Below, piece after piece: positions 27,501 to 38,741 of a DNA stretch of 64,000 nucleotides. Source of the DNA: Nematostella vectensis (Eukaryota > Cnidaria > Anthozoa > Actiniaria > Edwardsiidae); assembly GCF_932526225.1 (NCBI RefSeq), contig NC_064041.1, forward strand, positions 15,716,951 to 15,780,950, given 5' to 3'. Numbering within the stretch: position 1 is the stretch's first letter; every line of letters starts with the position of its first letter. Below the pieces are notes generated by a model. The model ran no database searches. It saw nothing but the letters and a program-made list of their open reading frames with translations, and was not told the origin of the DNA. The translations under genes and the position numbers were made by a program.

Positions 27501-30500
27501 AGCCTTGTGCTGCCATACCGATTGGGTAATCCGTATGTATGGTTTCCGTTTTGTTCTTCAGACCGGGTTCCATCTCAGGCCAATGGGCTTTTTTTTTTAA
27601 TTCGTTTTTTTTTCTTTGTGCTGGACCCCCTTAATCCTGATAGGTTTTGCGCAAAAATAATAAAAAAAAGTGAGTTTGCAAAATAAGCTTGCTAGATTTA
27701 TTGATTATATGTATTCAATTTGTTCCTAGGAAGTTAACAAAAACACAAAGCAAAGAGTTTGAGGAAGTAAACAAGTATGTGAACTTTAATGTTCTATTTG
27801 AAGGGGCGCATTTTGTACAGGGAAGCATAAATAGAATGCTTAACTGGTGGAGTGGGGAGAGGTAACAGTTTATTGAGCATAATGTCAACAATAGCAGGGG
27901 GAAGGGAGGGGCACTCTCTTCATACAATATTGCAGTTGTTACCTATTATTAAATAAGTTTGTTATATATATTTGTTTATTAAGCAAGGTCTATTTCTGAG
28001 ACAAGCAAACTCAAGTAAGAGCTGTTGAAATAACAGGTGAGTGTTAAAAAAAAACAATTATCTGATTAGAAAACTAATGTAGATTCCTTTGCACCAAATA
28101 AGTACAAACTTCATTTTGTTTGTTATTTATGAGGAACGAGATGAGCTCTACAAGGCCAAGAAGAAATATGTATTGCTCATCTAAATTATACAAGTAAATA
28201 ATAATATTAAAAAAGAATTACTGTAAGTAATTATAGTGGTTTTCGTTAACCCGTGAAACAAAGTGTGATAGTTAAACGGTAATAGTTAGTACAACACAAA
28301 AAACAACAATAGAATCAGATCACAACAAAGTGTAATACCCTAAAGCGTAGTTCACGGGTTAATGAAGGTTTTGACATTTCAACCTTACATCCACATGAAA
28401 GTAATGCCTAATATCGAGTGCCCTACAGTAAGTGTTTTGCAGTCAAGTTGTTTTCTGTTAGTAGGTAAAAAAATATTCTAAATAATAGTAATCATAGCTA
28501 TGGTCACCACTTACACATATAGCACTTGTAATGAAAAGAAAGAAAAAATATATATATGCAGTCAAACAACAGAATTGCATGATAACCTTTATATACATTG
28601 AATAAAGGACTGCAAAAAAACATCTTTTGTACTAGTTGCTTGAATTGACCCTTGGCTATTTTTAGCTGAATTCCCCTCCCCGTCTAAAAAAGAAAATAAT
28701 AATAATAATAATAATAATAATAGAACAAAACTAAAAAGAAAACAAACACAGCAGAGACCCCCACCAACAATTTTGATTTTTTTTTTACTTTCCTTTAAAA
28801 GGGGAGTGTCATGGTTAAGAGATTTGCAATAGCCCTAGTGCCCCGACACAATGAACTTCAGTGAAATTCTAATACTGACTTATGAGCTTTTGGTACATGT
28901 GGGAGACTTTAAACAAAACAAAAAAAATGACCACAAACTGTCAATTAACATAGTTTTCAATATAATATTGCATATTATTTAATAAGGTATTGACAGCTTT
29001 TAAAAAGTTCAACTGTTTGTAGACACTTAAAAGCCTACAATAAACACTTACTCCTGACATGCGCAGTACTATGCTGCTGCCCCTTCAAAGTAAAATACAG
29101 CTTTACTTAGTCAGCGTAGACAATATTGCGGATTTTGTCAATATTCTAATATGAATATGTCATTATTCTCCCCCTTACGTCTTTATTTCTATTTATTTTA
29201 TGCTTTTCACATGATACCAAAACAGCGTCTTTTTTCTTTGCTAATTTGATGTCATGTACACAATAAAAGAGATGCGCCCGTGCGCATGGCGAGTCCCCAA
29301 GGGGCCCAAGACGCCCAAATAGACCTCTATTTTTTGTCATCCACAATCTCGGCGAGCTGTGCGTGGCGTAACCGTATTACAGGCCTGGGATCCTGGTTAT
29401 TGTCCTCCCCATTAATGCGCGGGTTGGGATAACCTTGCAAGAGTGTTATACAGCATATTCGCTCGGAAATATCGGTGCTTGGGGCCTTCGGGTTTTTTAC
29501 AGCCTTCCGTAAAAGCCTTGTGCTGCCATACCGATTGGGTAATCCGTATGTATGGTTTCCATTTTGCTCTTCAGACCGGGTTCGATCCCAGGCCAATGGG
29601 CTTTTTTTTTAGTTCGTTTTTTTTTTCTTTGTGCTGGACTCCCTTAATCCTTATAGGTTTTGCGCAAAAATAATAAAAAAAGTGAGTTTGCAAAATAAGC
29701 TTGCTAGATTTATTGATTATATGTATTCAATTTGTTCCTAGGAAGTTAACAAAAACACAAAGCAAAGAGTTTGAGGAAGTAAACAAGTATGTGAACTTTA
29801 ATGTTCTATTTGAAGTTGTGCATTTTGTACAGGGAAGCATACATAGAATGCTTAACTGGTGGAGTGGGGAGAGGTAACAGTTTATTGAGCATAATGTCAA
29901 CAATAGCAGGGGGAAGGGAGGGGCACTCTCTTCATACAATATTGCAGTTGTTACCTATTATTAAATAAGTTTGTTATATATATTTGTTTATTAAGCAAGG
30001 TCTATTTCTGAGACAAGCAAACTCAAGTAAGAGCTGTTGAAATAACAGGTGAGTGTTAAAAAAAAAACAATTATCTGATTAGAAAACTAATGTAGATTCC
30101 TTTGCACCAAATAAGTACAAACTTCATTTTGTTTGTTATTTATGAGGAACGAGATGAGCTCTACAAGGCCAAGAAGAAATATGTATTGCTCATCTAAATT
30201 ATACAAGTAAATAATAATATTAAAAAAGAATTACTGTAAGTAATTAGAGTGGTTTTCGTTAACCCGTGAAACAAAGTGTGATAGTTAAACGGTAATAGTT
30301 AGTACAACACAAAAAACAACAATAGAATCAGATCACAACAAAGTGTAATACCCTAAAGCGTAGTTCACGGGTTAATGAAGGTTTTGACATTTCAACCTTA
30401 CATCCACATGAAAGTAATGCCTAATATCGAGTGCCCTACAGTAAGTGTTTTGCAGTCAAGTTGTTTTCTGTTAGTAGGTAAAAAATTATTCTAAATAATA

Positions 30501-30719
30501 GTAATCATAGCTATGGTCACCACTTACACATATAGCACTTGTAATGAAAAGAAAGAAAAAAATATATATGCAGTCAAACAACAGAATTGCATGATAACCT
30601 TGAATATATTGAATAAAGGACTGCAAAAAAACATATTTTGTACTAGTTGCTTGAATTGACCCTTGGCTATTTTTAGCTGAATTCCCCTCCCCCTCTAAAA
30701 AAGAAAATAATAATAATAA

Positions 30720-30864
30720 TGTAGTGTCCGCCGCATTGCATTATGTATTGTTAAGGTGCGCAATGCACCATGGTAGAACACATGTCAGAGATCCGCCATC
30801 TTGTATTAAATGTGGAAGACCACGAGTCTGTTTCTTTTTGCTTTGTTCCTTGCCGAACACCACA
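30720..30864 (+). repeat. 5' LTR
   Basis: A 145-bp direct repeat of 35099-35243 with a single base difference. It contains a tattaaa box at 30805-30811 that could act in 3' end formation or initiation. Very short for an LTR, but with intact TG...CA ends. Confidence 0.95.
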
Positions 30865-30882
30865 TTCTGGCGACGAGGATGG
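30865..30882 (+). other. Primer-binding-site region
   Basis: The sequence ttctggcgacgaggatgg immediately follows the 5' LTR, where a tRNA 3' end should pair to start minus-strand synthesis. The matching tRNA was not identified. Confidence 0.5.
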
Positions 30883-30937
30883 GATCAACAACTGGATAAA
30901 CACATACTGAAGTTAAATCTGTCAAAAAAAAGCCGGT

Positions 30938-33900
30938 ATGGCCGTCTGTTTATCAGGATTACCAACGCCAAAAGCCTTCGACTGCATTGGCGAACCAGCC
31001 ACGCTGGAACAAAGATGGACAATCTGGAAGTCCGAATTTGAGCTCTACTGCACTGCATCTGGCATCAAAGACTCGAAACAACAACGAGCAATACTTCTTC
31101 ACCTAGCAGGAGCTGGAATACGAGAAATTTTTCACGCTTTTACGGCTGAACAACAGGGGGAGGACTATAAAACAGCCATGGACTCCCTCACTCAACACTT
31201 CAAACTCAAGAAAAACGTACCGATGGCCAGGCAAGCCTTCTTGACAGCGGTACCAAAACCCGGTGAGAGGATTCATCAATTTGCAATTAGACTGCAAACC
31301 CTTTGCGAACACTGCGAGTACAACGACCAAAAGGACAGTCAAATTCGAGATAGAATTTTGACCTTCATATTGGATAAACCCCTCAAAGCAAAACTCTTTC
31401 GTGAGGAAGGTCTGACTCTCAGCAAGCTCCTGGAAATTGTCAACACGTACCATGACAAAGAAGCACTAGTTCTTGTGCCAGATCAAGGTGGTGTTAACCA
31501 ATTGAGAGTACAACAGAAGCCTGACAGTGCTGGTCCCAAGTTTGATGGCAGATGTCATCGTTGCAATAAGCAGGGTCATAAAGCTGCTGACTGCAGATGT
31601 AGCAAAAATCACCAATGTGAAAAATGTGGGAAAATTGGACATTTCAAGGTCTGCTGCAAATCAAAGCAGACATCTGGAAAAGCAAAGTCTGCAAGTGGAC
31701 CAAAATCAAAGGGCAGGAAGCCATCTCATGTAAGACAAGTGGAAGCTGTTGATGTTCAAGAAACTGATAGCGAAGAGGAAGAAGATGTTTTTAATGTATT
31801 CTGCACGCACACAGAGTCACCGCCTGGTACTATGGAGATATCTATTGGAGGTGTTATACAGAATGTCATCATTGATTCGGGTGCAAGCTGTAACCTTATG
31901 TCAGAAAGGACATTCAATGACTTATCAAAAGGAGACATTGTTTTGAAGCCAAGTAGCAAGCAAATTTTTGCATATTCGTCTAGTGATGCTTTAAATCTTA
32001 AGGGTAGTTGTATGCTTAATGTGCATGTACCAGAAACAAATGTGGATAAGCGCGCAAAGTTTTTCATTGTCTCTGGAAAAGCGTCAACTTTGTTAGGTCG
32101 TGAATTATCTGAAGCTCTAGGCATACTCAAAGTAGGAGTTCAGGTTAATAGTTGTAGCTCAGATTTCTCAGCTATAAATACTCAGTTAAACAGCAAAGCA
32201 GCGCTTAAGGCCAAATTTCCTAATGTTTTTCATGGTTTGGGCAAGCTTAAAGGTTTTAAACTCAAGTTACATATTGATCAGAATATTAAGCCAGTAGCAC
32301 AACCATTGCGTAGGATTCCTTTTAGTCGCAGGCAGAAGGTCGCTGACAAGTTAGAGGAACTTGAGAAGCTTGGTGTGGTGGAAAAGGTAAACAGTCCTAC
32401 AAGTTGGATCAATCCCCTTGTGGCAGTCGAAAAGCCAAATGGAGATGTTCGCATTTGTTTGGACATGCGCCAGGCCAATCAGGCTATCTTAAGAGAAAGA
32501 CACCCAGTACCTACTATGCAAGAAACCCTACAAGAAATCTCAGATGCAAAGATTTTCACCAAATTGGATTTAAACATGGCTTTCCATCAAATCGAGTTAT
32601 CCCCAGAGTCCCGAGACATAACTACTTTCGCAGCGCCAACAGGTTTATATCGCTACTGTCGATTGCTCTTCGGTGTGAACATGGCTACCGAGAAGTTCCA
32701 GAACCTGATATGGCAAGTTTTGAAAGACTGCCCTGGAGCCTTCAACATGCATGACGACATTCTTATAGTGGGTAGGAACCAAAAGGAGCATGACGAGAAC
32801 CTGGAAAGAGCTGTCCAAAAGCTGCAAGACAGCGGGCTCACCCTCAACTATGAGAGATGTGTGGTAGGAGCCTCGAGTATGGATTTCATGGGAGACACCA
32901 TTTCTGCAGATGGTCTTAAGTTATCTGACAAAAGAGTCGAAGCAATTGTCGAGGCACCTGCACCAACCAACCAATCAGAGGTGAGAAGTTTCCTTGGTTC
33001 TGCTCAATTTTGTGCCAAATTCATTCCACAGTTTGCAACCATTTCTGCTCCCCTGTGGGATCTTACCAGTAAAAATGCTAAATGGAAATGGGGTGCCAAA
33101 GAGGCAGAATCATTTGCACAAATTAAGCACTTGCTAACATGTGCACCAGTCATGTCTTATTTTACACAGGGAGCCCAGACCAGGATTATCACTGACGCCT
33201 CACCAGTTGGCCTGGGGGCCATACTAGAGCAAAGACAACCTGGTGATGGTCAATTTCGACCAGTGTACTACGCAAGTCGTAAGCTTAGTAAGGTTGAACA
33301 GCGCTACTCACAGTTCGAGCGAGAGGCCCTTGCTGTCAAATGGGCCTGTGAGAAATTTCACATGTTCCTTTATGGAACCCATTTTGAAATACTAACTGAT
33401 CACAAACCCTTAATTTCAGTCCTAGGTCCAAAGTCTAAACCCCCGTCTGCTAGGATTGAACGCTGGCTGTTGTACCTTCAGCAATTCAGCTATGTGGTCA
33501 GGCACATTTCCGGAAAGGAAAATTCAGCCGACGCCCTGAGTCGTTTACCAGTTGGTCCAGTACAGACAGCTGATTCTAAAGCAACCAGCGAGTATGTGTT
33601 TAGCACTGCAAAGGCCGCAGTACCTGTCGCCATGACCCCAAAGCATGTAGAGGTTGTTTCAGAGAAGGACCCAACCCTTATTCTGGTACGCGAAGCAATT
33701 AGAAGTGGAGACTTCACCCGCCTCACAGGTACCTTGTACAAAGCAGTGTCAAAGGAGTTGTGGATTGCCGGACAATTAGTGATGCGTGGAAACCGAATTG
33801 TGCTACCAGAATCCCTATGGAAGCAAGCAATTATTTTAGCTCATGAGGGACACCAAGGAATGGTGCGCACAAAATCCCGCCTGCGAAGCAAACTATGGTG

Positions 33901-34984
33901 GCCGCAGATGGATGCACAGGCTGAACAGTTCATCAAGGCCTGCTACCCCTGCCAGCTAGTTGGACCACGTGGCAAACCGGAACCTGTTCGATCAACAGAA
34001 CTACCTGAAGAACCATGGGAGGACCTCGCCACAGATTTGACTGAGATACCTGGAGGAAACCACTTGCTGGTAGTTGTGGATAACTACTCCAGATGGCCAG
34101 AGGTAGTACTCCTTAAGAAAACCGATGCGCCACACGTCATCACGGCATTGGAGGGAATATTCAGGACACATGGCATACCATACACGGTTCGCAGCGACAA
34201 CGGACCGCCCTTTGCCTCGAAAGAATTTGAGAATTTCTTAGAGTTCTTAGGCATAGAACATAAGAAAGGAATTCCATATTGGCCACAGAGCAACGGCGAA
34301 GTGGAACGATGTAACAGAACAATTCTTAAAGTGATTCGGATAGCAAACTTGCAAGGAAATGATTGGAAGAAAGCGCTTGATGATTTCCTTTTTCAGTATC
34401 GCACAACAAACCATGCCGCAACTGGATGCTCGCCAGCCGAACTCCTAATGGGAAGGCAGCTCCGAGACAAGCTACCTAGTGTAAAGATTCCGAAGGATAG
34501 AGCGACAGAGTCAGAGTGGCAACACAAACTTAGGGACAGAGACGCTCTATCAAAACTCAGACAGAAAGAGTATGCTGATGCTAGAAGACATGCTGAGCCA
34601 AGTGGAATTGATGAAGGCGATGAAGTACTGCTGCGACAGACTCGCCGCGAGAACAAACTCTCTCCAGTTTTTGAGCCTGAAGCTTACAAGGTTTTGCAGA
34701 AGACAGGTAATGCAGTTGTACTGGAGGATTCTGATGGAAATAGGAAGATGAGGAATGTAGCACAAATGAAGAAGTTCATCAAACCACAGGAAGCAGTCGC
34801 CGCAGACATGCTGCCTACTGCACCTGAAATCGCGCAGGAACACCAAACCGCACCTGAGACCCAGAACCAGTCCACACTTGATTGTACAGCTGAAATGCCA
34901 GCGTCTCCTGGTTCTCTGGCCAATCAGCGACCTGCGCGCACTAGGCAACAACCTGTTCGTTTTAAGGATTATGTGCTACAATAA
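30938..34984 (+). CDS. Gag-Pol polyprotein, Ty3/Gypsy retrotransposon
   Basis: A single open frame of 1348 residues with no internal stop or frameshift; Gag and Pol are fused. In order: a Gag-like N-terminal region (about 1-190); two CCHC zinc knuckles, C206-x2-C-x4-H-x4-C and C227-x2-C-x4-H-x4-C, for nucleic-acid binding; an aspartic protease with the IIDSGAS motif (catalytic D313); reverse transcriptase (about 470-650) with the active-site pair D606-D607; RNase H with TDAS (D753) and TDHKPL; integrase with an HHCC zinc finger (H969, H973, C1002, C1005) and the D,D-35-E triad D1033, D1087, E1123; then an acidic, proline-rich tail. The RT motif reads MHDD instead of the usual YxDD. Some related metazoan elements also lack the tyrosine (IADD-type), so this may be a lineage trait rather than damage. 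The first ATG of the long frame after the leader was taken as start. Expected to drive copy-and-paste movement through virus-like particles. Confidence 0.95.
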   Translation: MAVCLSGLPTPKAFDCIGEPATLEQRWTIWKSEFELYCTASGIKDSKQQRAILLHLAGAGIREIFHAFTAEQQGEDYKTAMDSLTQHFKLKKNVPMARQAFLTAVPKPGERIHQFAIRLQTLCEHCEYNDQKDSQIRDRILTFILDKPLKAKLFREEGLTLSKLLEIVNTYHDKEALVLVPDQGGVNQLRVQQKPDSAGPKFDGRCHRCNKQGHKAADCRCSKNHQCEKCGKIGHFKVCCKSKQTSGKAKSASGPKSKGRKPSHVRQVEAVDVQETDSEEEEDVFNVFCTHTESPPGTMEISIGGVIQNVIIDSGASCNLMSERTFNDLSKGDIVLKPSSKQIFAYSSSDALNLKGSCMLNVHVPETNVDKRAKFFIVSGKASTLLGRELSEALGILKVGVQVNSCSSDFSAINTQLNSKAALKAKFPNVFHGLGKLKGFKLKLHIDQNIKPVAQPLRRIPFSRRQKVADKLEELEKLGVVEKVNSPTSWINPLVAVEKPNGDVRICLDMRQANQAILRERHPVPTMQETLQEISDAKIFTKLDLNMAFHQIELSPESRDITTFAAPTGLYRYCRLLFGVNMATEKFQNLIWQVLKDCPGAFNMHDDILIVGRNQKEHDENLERAVQKLQDSGLTLNYERCVVGASSMDFMGDTISADGLKLSDKRVEAIVEAPAPTNQSEVRSFLGSAQFCAKFIPQFATISAPLWDLTSKNAKWKWGAKEAESFAQIKHLLTCAPVMSYFTQGAQTRIITDASPVGLGAILEQRQPGDGQFRPVYYASRKLSKVEQRYSQFEREALAVKWACEKFHMFLYGTHFEILTDHKPLISVLGPKSKPPSARIERWLLYLQQFSYVVRHISGKENSADALSRLPVGPVQTADSKATSEYVFSTAKAAVPVAMTPKHVEVVSEKDPTLILVREAIRSGDFTRLTGTLYKAVSKELWIAGQLVMRGNRIVLPESLWKQAIILAHEGHQGMVRTKSRLRSKLWWPQMDAQAEQFIKACYPCQLVGPRGKPEPVRSTELPEEPWEDLATDLTEIPGGNHLLVVVDNYSRWPEVVLLKKTDAPHVITALEGIFRTHGIPYTVRSDNGPPFASKEFENFLEFLGIEHKKGIPYWPQSNGEVERCNRTILKVIRIANLQGNDWKKALDDFLFQYRTTNHAATGCSPAELLMGRQLRDKLPSVKIPKDRATESEWQHKLRDRDALSKLRQKEYADARRHAEPSGIDEGDEVLLRQTRRENKLSPVFEPEAYKVLQKTGNAVVLEDSDGNRKMRNVAQMKKFIKPQEAVAADMLPTAPEIAQEHQTAPETQNQSTLDCTAEMPASPGSLANQRPARTRQQPVRFKDYVLQ

Positions 34985-35083
34985 GTTTTGTTAGTTTTAT
35001 TTTTCTTTTCAGTTTTACATACATGCGTAGGACCCCTACTATAGCTGTTATAGTTATTTAGCTCCTAGTATGGACTTTAATGC

Positions 35084-35098
35084 TAAGTAAGGGGGGGA
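35084..35098 (+). other. Polypurine tract of the LTR element
   Basis: The purine stretch aagtaagggggggga lies directly before the 3' LTR, the expected site for plus-strand priming. Confidence 0.75.
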
Positions 35099-35243
35099 TG
35101 TAGTGTCCGCCGCATTGCATTATGGATTGTTAAGGTGCGCAATGCACCATGGTAGAACACATGTCAGAGATCCGCCATCTTGTATTAAATGTGGAAGACC
35201 ACGAGTCTGTTTCTTTTTGCTTTGTTCCTTGCCGAACACCACA
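35099..35243 (+). repeat. 3' LTR
   Basis: Identical to the 5' LTR except for one base near its start. It follows directly on the polypurine tract and is followed by the second copy of the AATAA target duplication. Confidence 0.95.
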
Positions 35244-37090
35244 AATAATAGAACAAAACTAAAAAGAAAACAAACACAGCAGAGACACCCACCAACAATT
35301 TTGATTTTTTTTTTTACTTTCCTTTAAAGGGGGAGTGTCATGTTTAAGAGATTTGCAATAGCTCTAGAGCCTTGACACAATGAACTTCAGTGAAATTCTA
35401 ATACTGACTTATGAGCTTTTGGTACATGTGGGAGACTTTAAACAAAACAAAAAAAATGACCACAAACTGACCATTAACATAGTTTTCAATATAATATTGT
35501 ATATTATTTAATAAGGTATTGACAGCTTTTAAAATGTTCAACTGTTTGTAGACACTTAAAAGCCTACAATAATCACTGACTCCAGACATGCGCAGTACTA
35601 TGTTGCTGCCCCTTTAAAGCAAAATACAGCTTTACTTAGTCAGCGTAGACAAAATTGCGGATTTTGTCAATATTCTAATATGAAGATGTCAATATTCTCC
35701 CCCCTTACGTCTTTATTTCTATTTATTTTATGATTTTCACATGATACCAAAACAGCGTCTTTTTTCTTCGCTAATTTGATGTCATGTACACAATAAAAGA
35801 GATGCGCCCGTGCACATGGCGAGTCCCCAAGGGACCCAAGACGCCCAAATAGACCTCTATTTTTTGTCATCCACAATCTCGGCGAGCTGTGCATGGCGTA
35901 ACCGTATTACAGGCCTGGGATCCTGGTTATTGTCCTCCCCATTAATGCGCGGGTTGGGATAACCTTGCAAGAGTGTTGTACAGCATATTCGCTCGGAAAT
36001 ATCGGTGCTTGGGGCCTTCGGGTTCTTTACAGCCTTCCGTAAAAGCCTTTTGCTGCCATACCGATTGGGTAATCCGTATGTATGGTTTCCGTTTTGTTCT
36101 TCAGACCGGGTTTGATCCCAGGCCAATGGGCTTTTTTTTTTTTAGTTCGTTTCTTTTTCTTTGTGCTGGACCCCCTTAATCCTGATAGGTTTTGCGCAAA
36201 AATAAAAAAAAAAAGTGAGTTTGCAAAATAAGCTTGCTAGATTTATTGATTATATGTATTCAATTTGTTCCTAGGAAGTTAACAAAAAACACAAAGCAAA
36301 GAGTTTGAGGAAGTAAACAAGTATGTGAACTTTAATGTTCTATTTGAAGGGGTGCATTTTGTACAGGGAAGCATACATAGAATGCTTAACTGGTGGAGAG
36401 GGAAGAGGTAAAAGTTTATTGAGCATAATTTCAACAATAGTAGGGGGAAGAGAGGGGCACTCTCTTCATACAATATTGCAGTTGTTACCTATTATTAAAT
36501 AAGTTTGTAACATGTCTTTGTTTATTAAGCAAGGTCTATTTCTGAGACAAGCAAACTCAAGTAAGGCTGTTGAAATAACAGGTGAGTGTTAAAAAAAAAA
36601 CAATTATCTGATTAGAAAACTACTGTAGATTCCTTTGCACCAAAATAAGAACAAACTTCATTTTGTTTGTTATTTATGAGGAACGAGATGAGCTCTACAA
36701 AGCCATAAAGAAATATGTATTGCTCATCTAAATTATACAAGTAAATAATAATATTAAAAAAGAACTACTGTAAGTAATTAGAGTGGTTTTCATTAACCCG
36801 TGAAACAAAGTGTGATAGTTAAACGGTAATAGTTAGTAAAACACAAAAAAGTACAATAGAATCAGATCACCACAAAGTGTAATACGCTAAAGCGTAGTTC
36901 ACGGGTTAATGAAGGTTTTGACATTTCAACCTTACATCCACATGAAAGTAATGCCTAATATCGAGTGCCCTACAGTAAGTGTTTTGCAGTCAAGTTGTTT
37001 TCTGTTAGTAGGTAAAAAAATATTCTAAATAATAGTAATCATAGCTATGGTCACCACTTACACATATAGAACTTGTAATGAAAAGAAAGA

Positions 37091-37092
<2 letters not shown>

Positions 37093-37139
<47 letters not shown>
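37093..37139. repeat. (TA)n microsatellite in array copy 16
   Basis: Roughly 45 bp of TA at the conserved microsatellite position of the truncated last unit. Confidence 0.95.
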
Positions 37140-37142
<3 letters not shown>

Positions 37143-37595
37143 GTCAAACAACAGAATTGCATGATAACCTTGAATATATTGAATAAAGGACTGCAAAAAA
37201 ACATCTTTTGTACTAGTTGCTTGAATTGACCCTTGGCTATTTTTAGCTTAATTCCCCTCCCCCTCTAAAAAGAAAATAATAATAATAATAGAACAAAACT
37301 AAAAAGAAAACAAACACAACAGAGACCCCCACCAACAATTTTGATTTTTTTTACTTTCCTTTAAAAGGGGAGTGTCATGGTTAAGAGATTTGCAATAGCT
37401 CTAGAGCCCTGACACAATGAACTTCAGTGAAATTCTAATACTGACTTATGAGCTTTTGGTACATGTGGGAGACTTTAAACAAAACAAAAAAAATGACCAC
37501 AAACTGTCAATTAACATAGTTTTCAATATAATATTGCATATTATTTAATAAGGTATTCACAGCTTTTAAAAAGTTCAACTGTTTGTTGACACTTT

Positions 37596-37857
37596 TAAGA
37601 GTTTTAAAAAACTCACAATGTGAACCCACTTATTTGATTCATACATACTTACAATGAACATGAGTGACCTGTGCAGTATGTTAGACACAAACATATGAGG
37701 CCATTAAATAGCTTGTTTTTTACCTAATGATGGGGGATCATCATCTTATTATGAAAAACAAAATGTATGGGATCCATCATTTGCTTATTACTGCTCTTAG
37801 AAAAAAACCCTCTGCTAACCAAAGTCTGCAAGCAAATATTAGAGCTTAGTTAATATA
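37596..37857. other. Unique spacer at the right edge of the array
   Basis: Similarity to the array unit ends just after ttgacactt, and the sequence becomes single-copy AT-rich DNA. I see no gene, RNA or clear motif here. Confidence 0.7.
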
Positions 37858-38068
37858 CCTTATTACACTTAATTTTTCCATAACTTTAATTTCGCGATTT
37901 TAAGAGATTTGTGAAAATAAAGTGACGTTAAAATTCAGTGCCGTGAAAATAATAATGCACGAAATCTGGTTTTTACGAAAATAGGGAAATCGCGGGAATA
38001 AAGTGTCACAAAATATTGCCATCTCAAAATCGCGAAATTCTGCGTTGCGAAAATTAAGTGTAATAAGG
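37858..38068. mobile_element. MITE with 19-bp perfect terminal inverted repeats, TA-flanked
   Basis: The 211-bp element starts ccttattacacttaatttt and ends with its exact reverse complement. A TA lies at each side (37856-37857 and 38069-38070). A TA target duplication suggests a Tc1/mariner-type non-autonomous element. The interior is rich in cgcgatttt/aaaatcgcg-like repeats and codes for nothing recognisable. Confidence 0.85.
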
Positions 38069-38070
38069 TA

Positions 38071-38741
38071 CATTTTCTTATCTGAGTAATCCTTAGATGA
38101 ACATTTAAAATTATACATTGAGAATTTGGCATTTGTCAATCAAAAAGTTCCAAACCAATCTGATAGTCAAAAAAAGTTGAAATGACTTTTTTGCAAGAAG
38201 ACATACAACAATAGACATAGATAGTCCAAGGTATCTAGATCTGGGGTATTAATCTAGGTACGTATCTAGCATATATGCCACAATTAGTAGAATACACAAA
38301 GTTTCAAAAACAATACACAGTAAGATAACCTACAGTACTAGCTAGGAGCCAAAATAATCTCACTCTTACCATAAACTGACTATTTTCATGCCTCTTCAGC
38401 ATCGAAACTTTATAATCAAACTGGTGTTTAAAGGTTTCTGGGATATTACTTTAAGCAAGCAAAAATAACGAAGCGGCATTCTTCCTTGATTTCTTTAGAA
38501 GTCTCATGTTTGAGTTTGTTTTGGTTTGAGGCAGACTGAGCCTTACGTACATATGTCAGCGGCTGTATTATATCTAAACACGTGCTTGCCCCAGTCTCTC
38601 TCGTATGACTCTGACTTTGCATTTTGGTGGTTTCGGTTCAGTGTCGAGGAAAGCAGTTGTTTGCGGCGTTTTGAGTTCATTTTACAATAGCAATGATTTT
38701 ATAGGGGGAAGCAAGAGATCGAGTAAGACGTTTTTTGCAAG
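38071..38741 (+). promoter_or_regulatory. Upstream region and 5' UTR of MRPS33
   Basis: A gene-free stretch between the MITE and MRPS33. The last 150 bp are richer in G+C and probably contain the transcription start. A four-codon upstream ORF (atg att tta tag, 38693-38704) precedes the main start by 37 bases and could lower translation. No TATA box is evident. Confidence 0.4.

Larger units (their letters stand above)
30720..35243 (+). mobile_element. Complete Ty3/Gypsy LTR retrotransposon
   Basis: A 4524-bp element inserted in array copy 15 and flanked by a 5-bp target-site duplication AATAA (30715-30719 and 35244-35248). Both LTRs are 145 bp, begin TGTAG and end CACCACA. They differ at one position (tatgtatt versus tatggatt), so the insertion is young. 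The internal part has a primer-binding-site region starting ttctggcgacgaggat right after the 5' LTR, one long Gag-Pol frame and a G-rich polypurine tract next to the 3' LTR. All parts needed for autonomous movement appear present. Domain order PR-RT-RNaseH-IN is that of Ty3/Gypsy. Confidence 0.97.
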
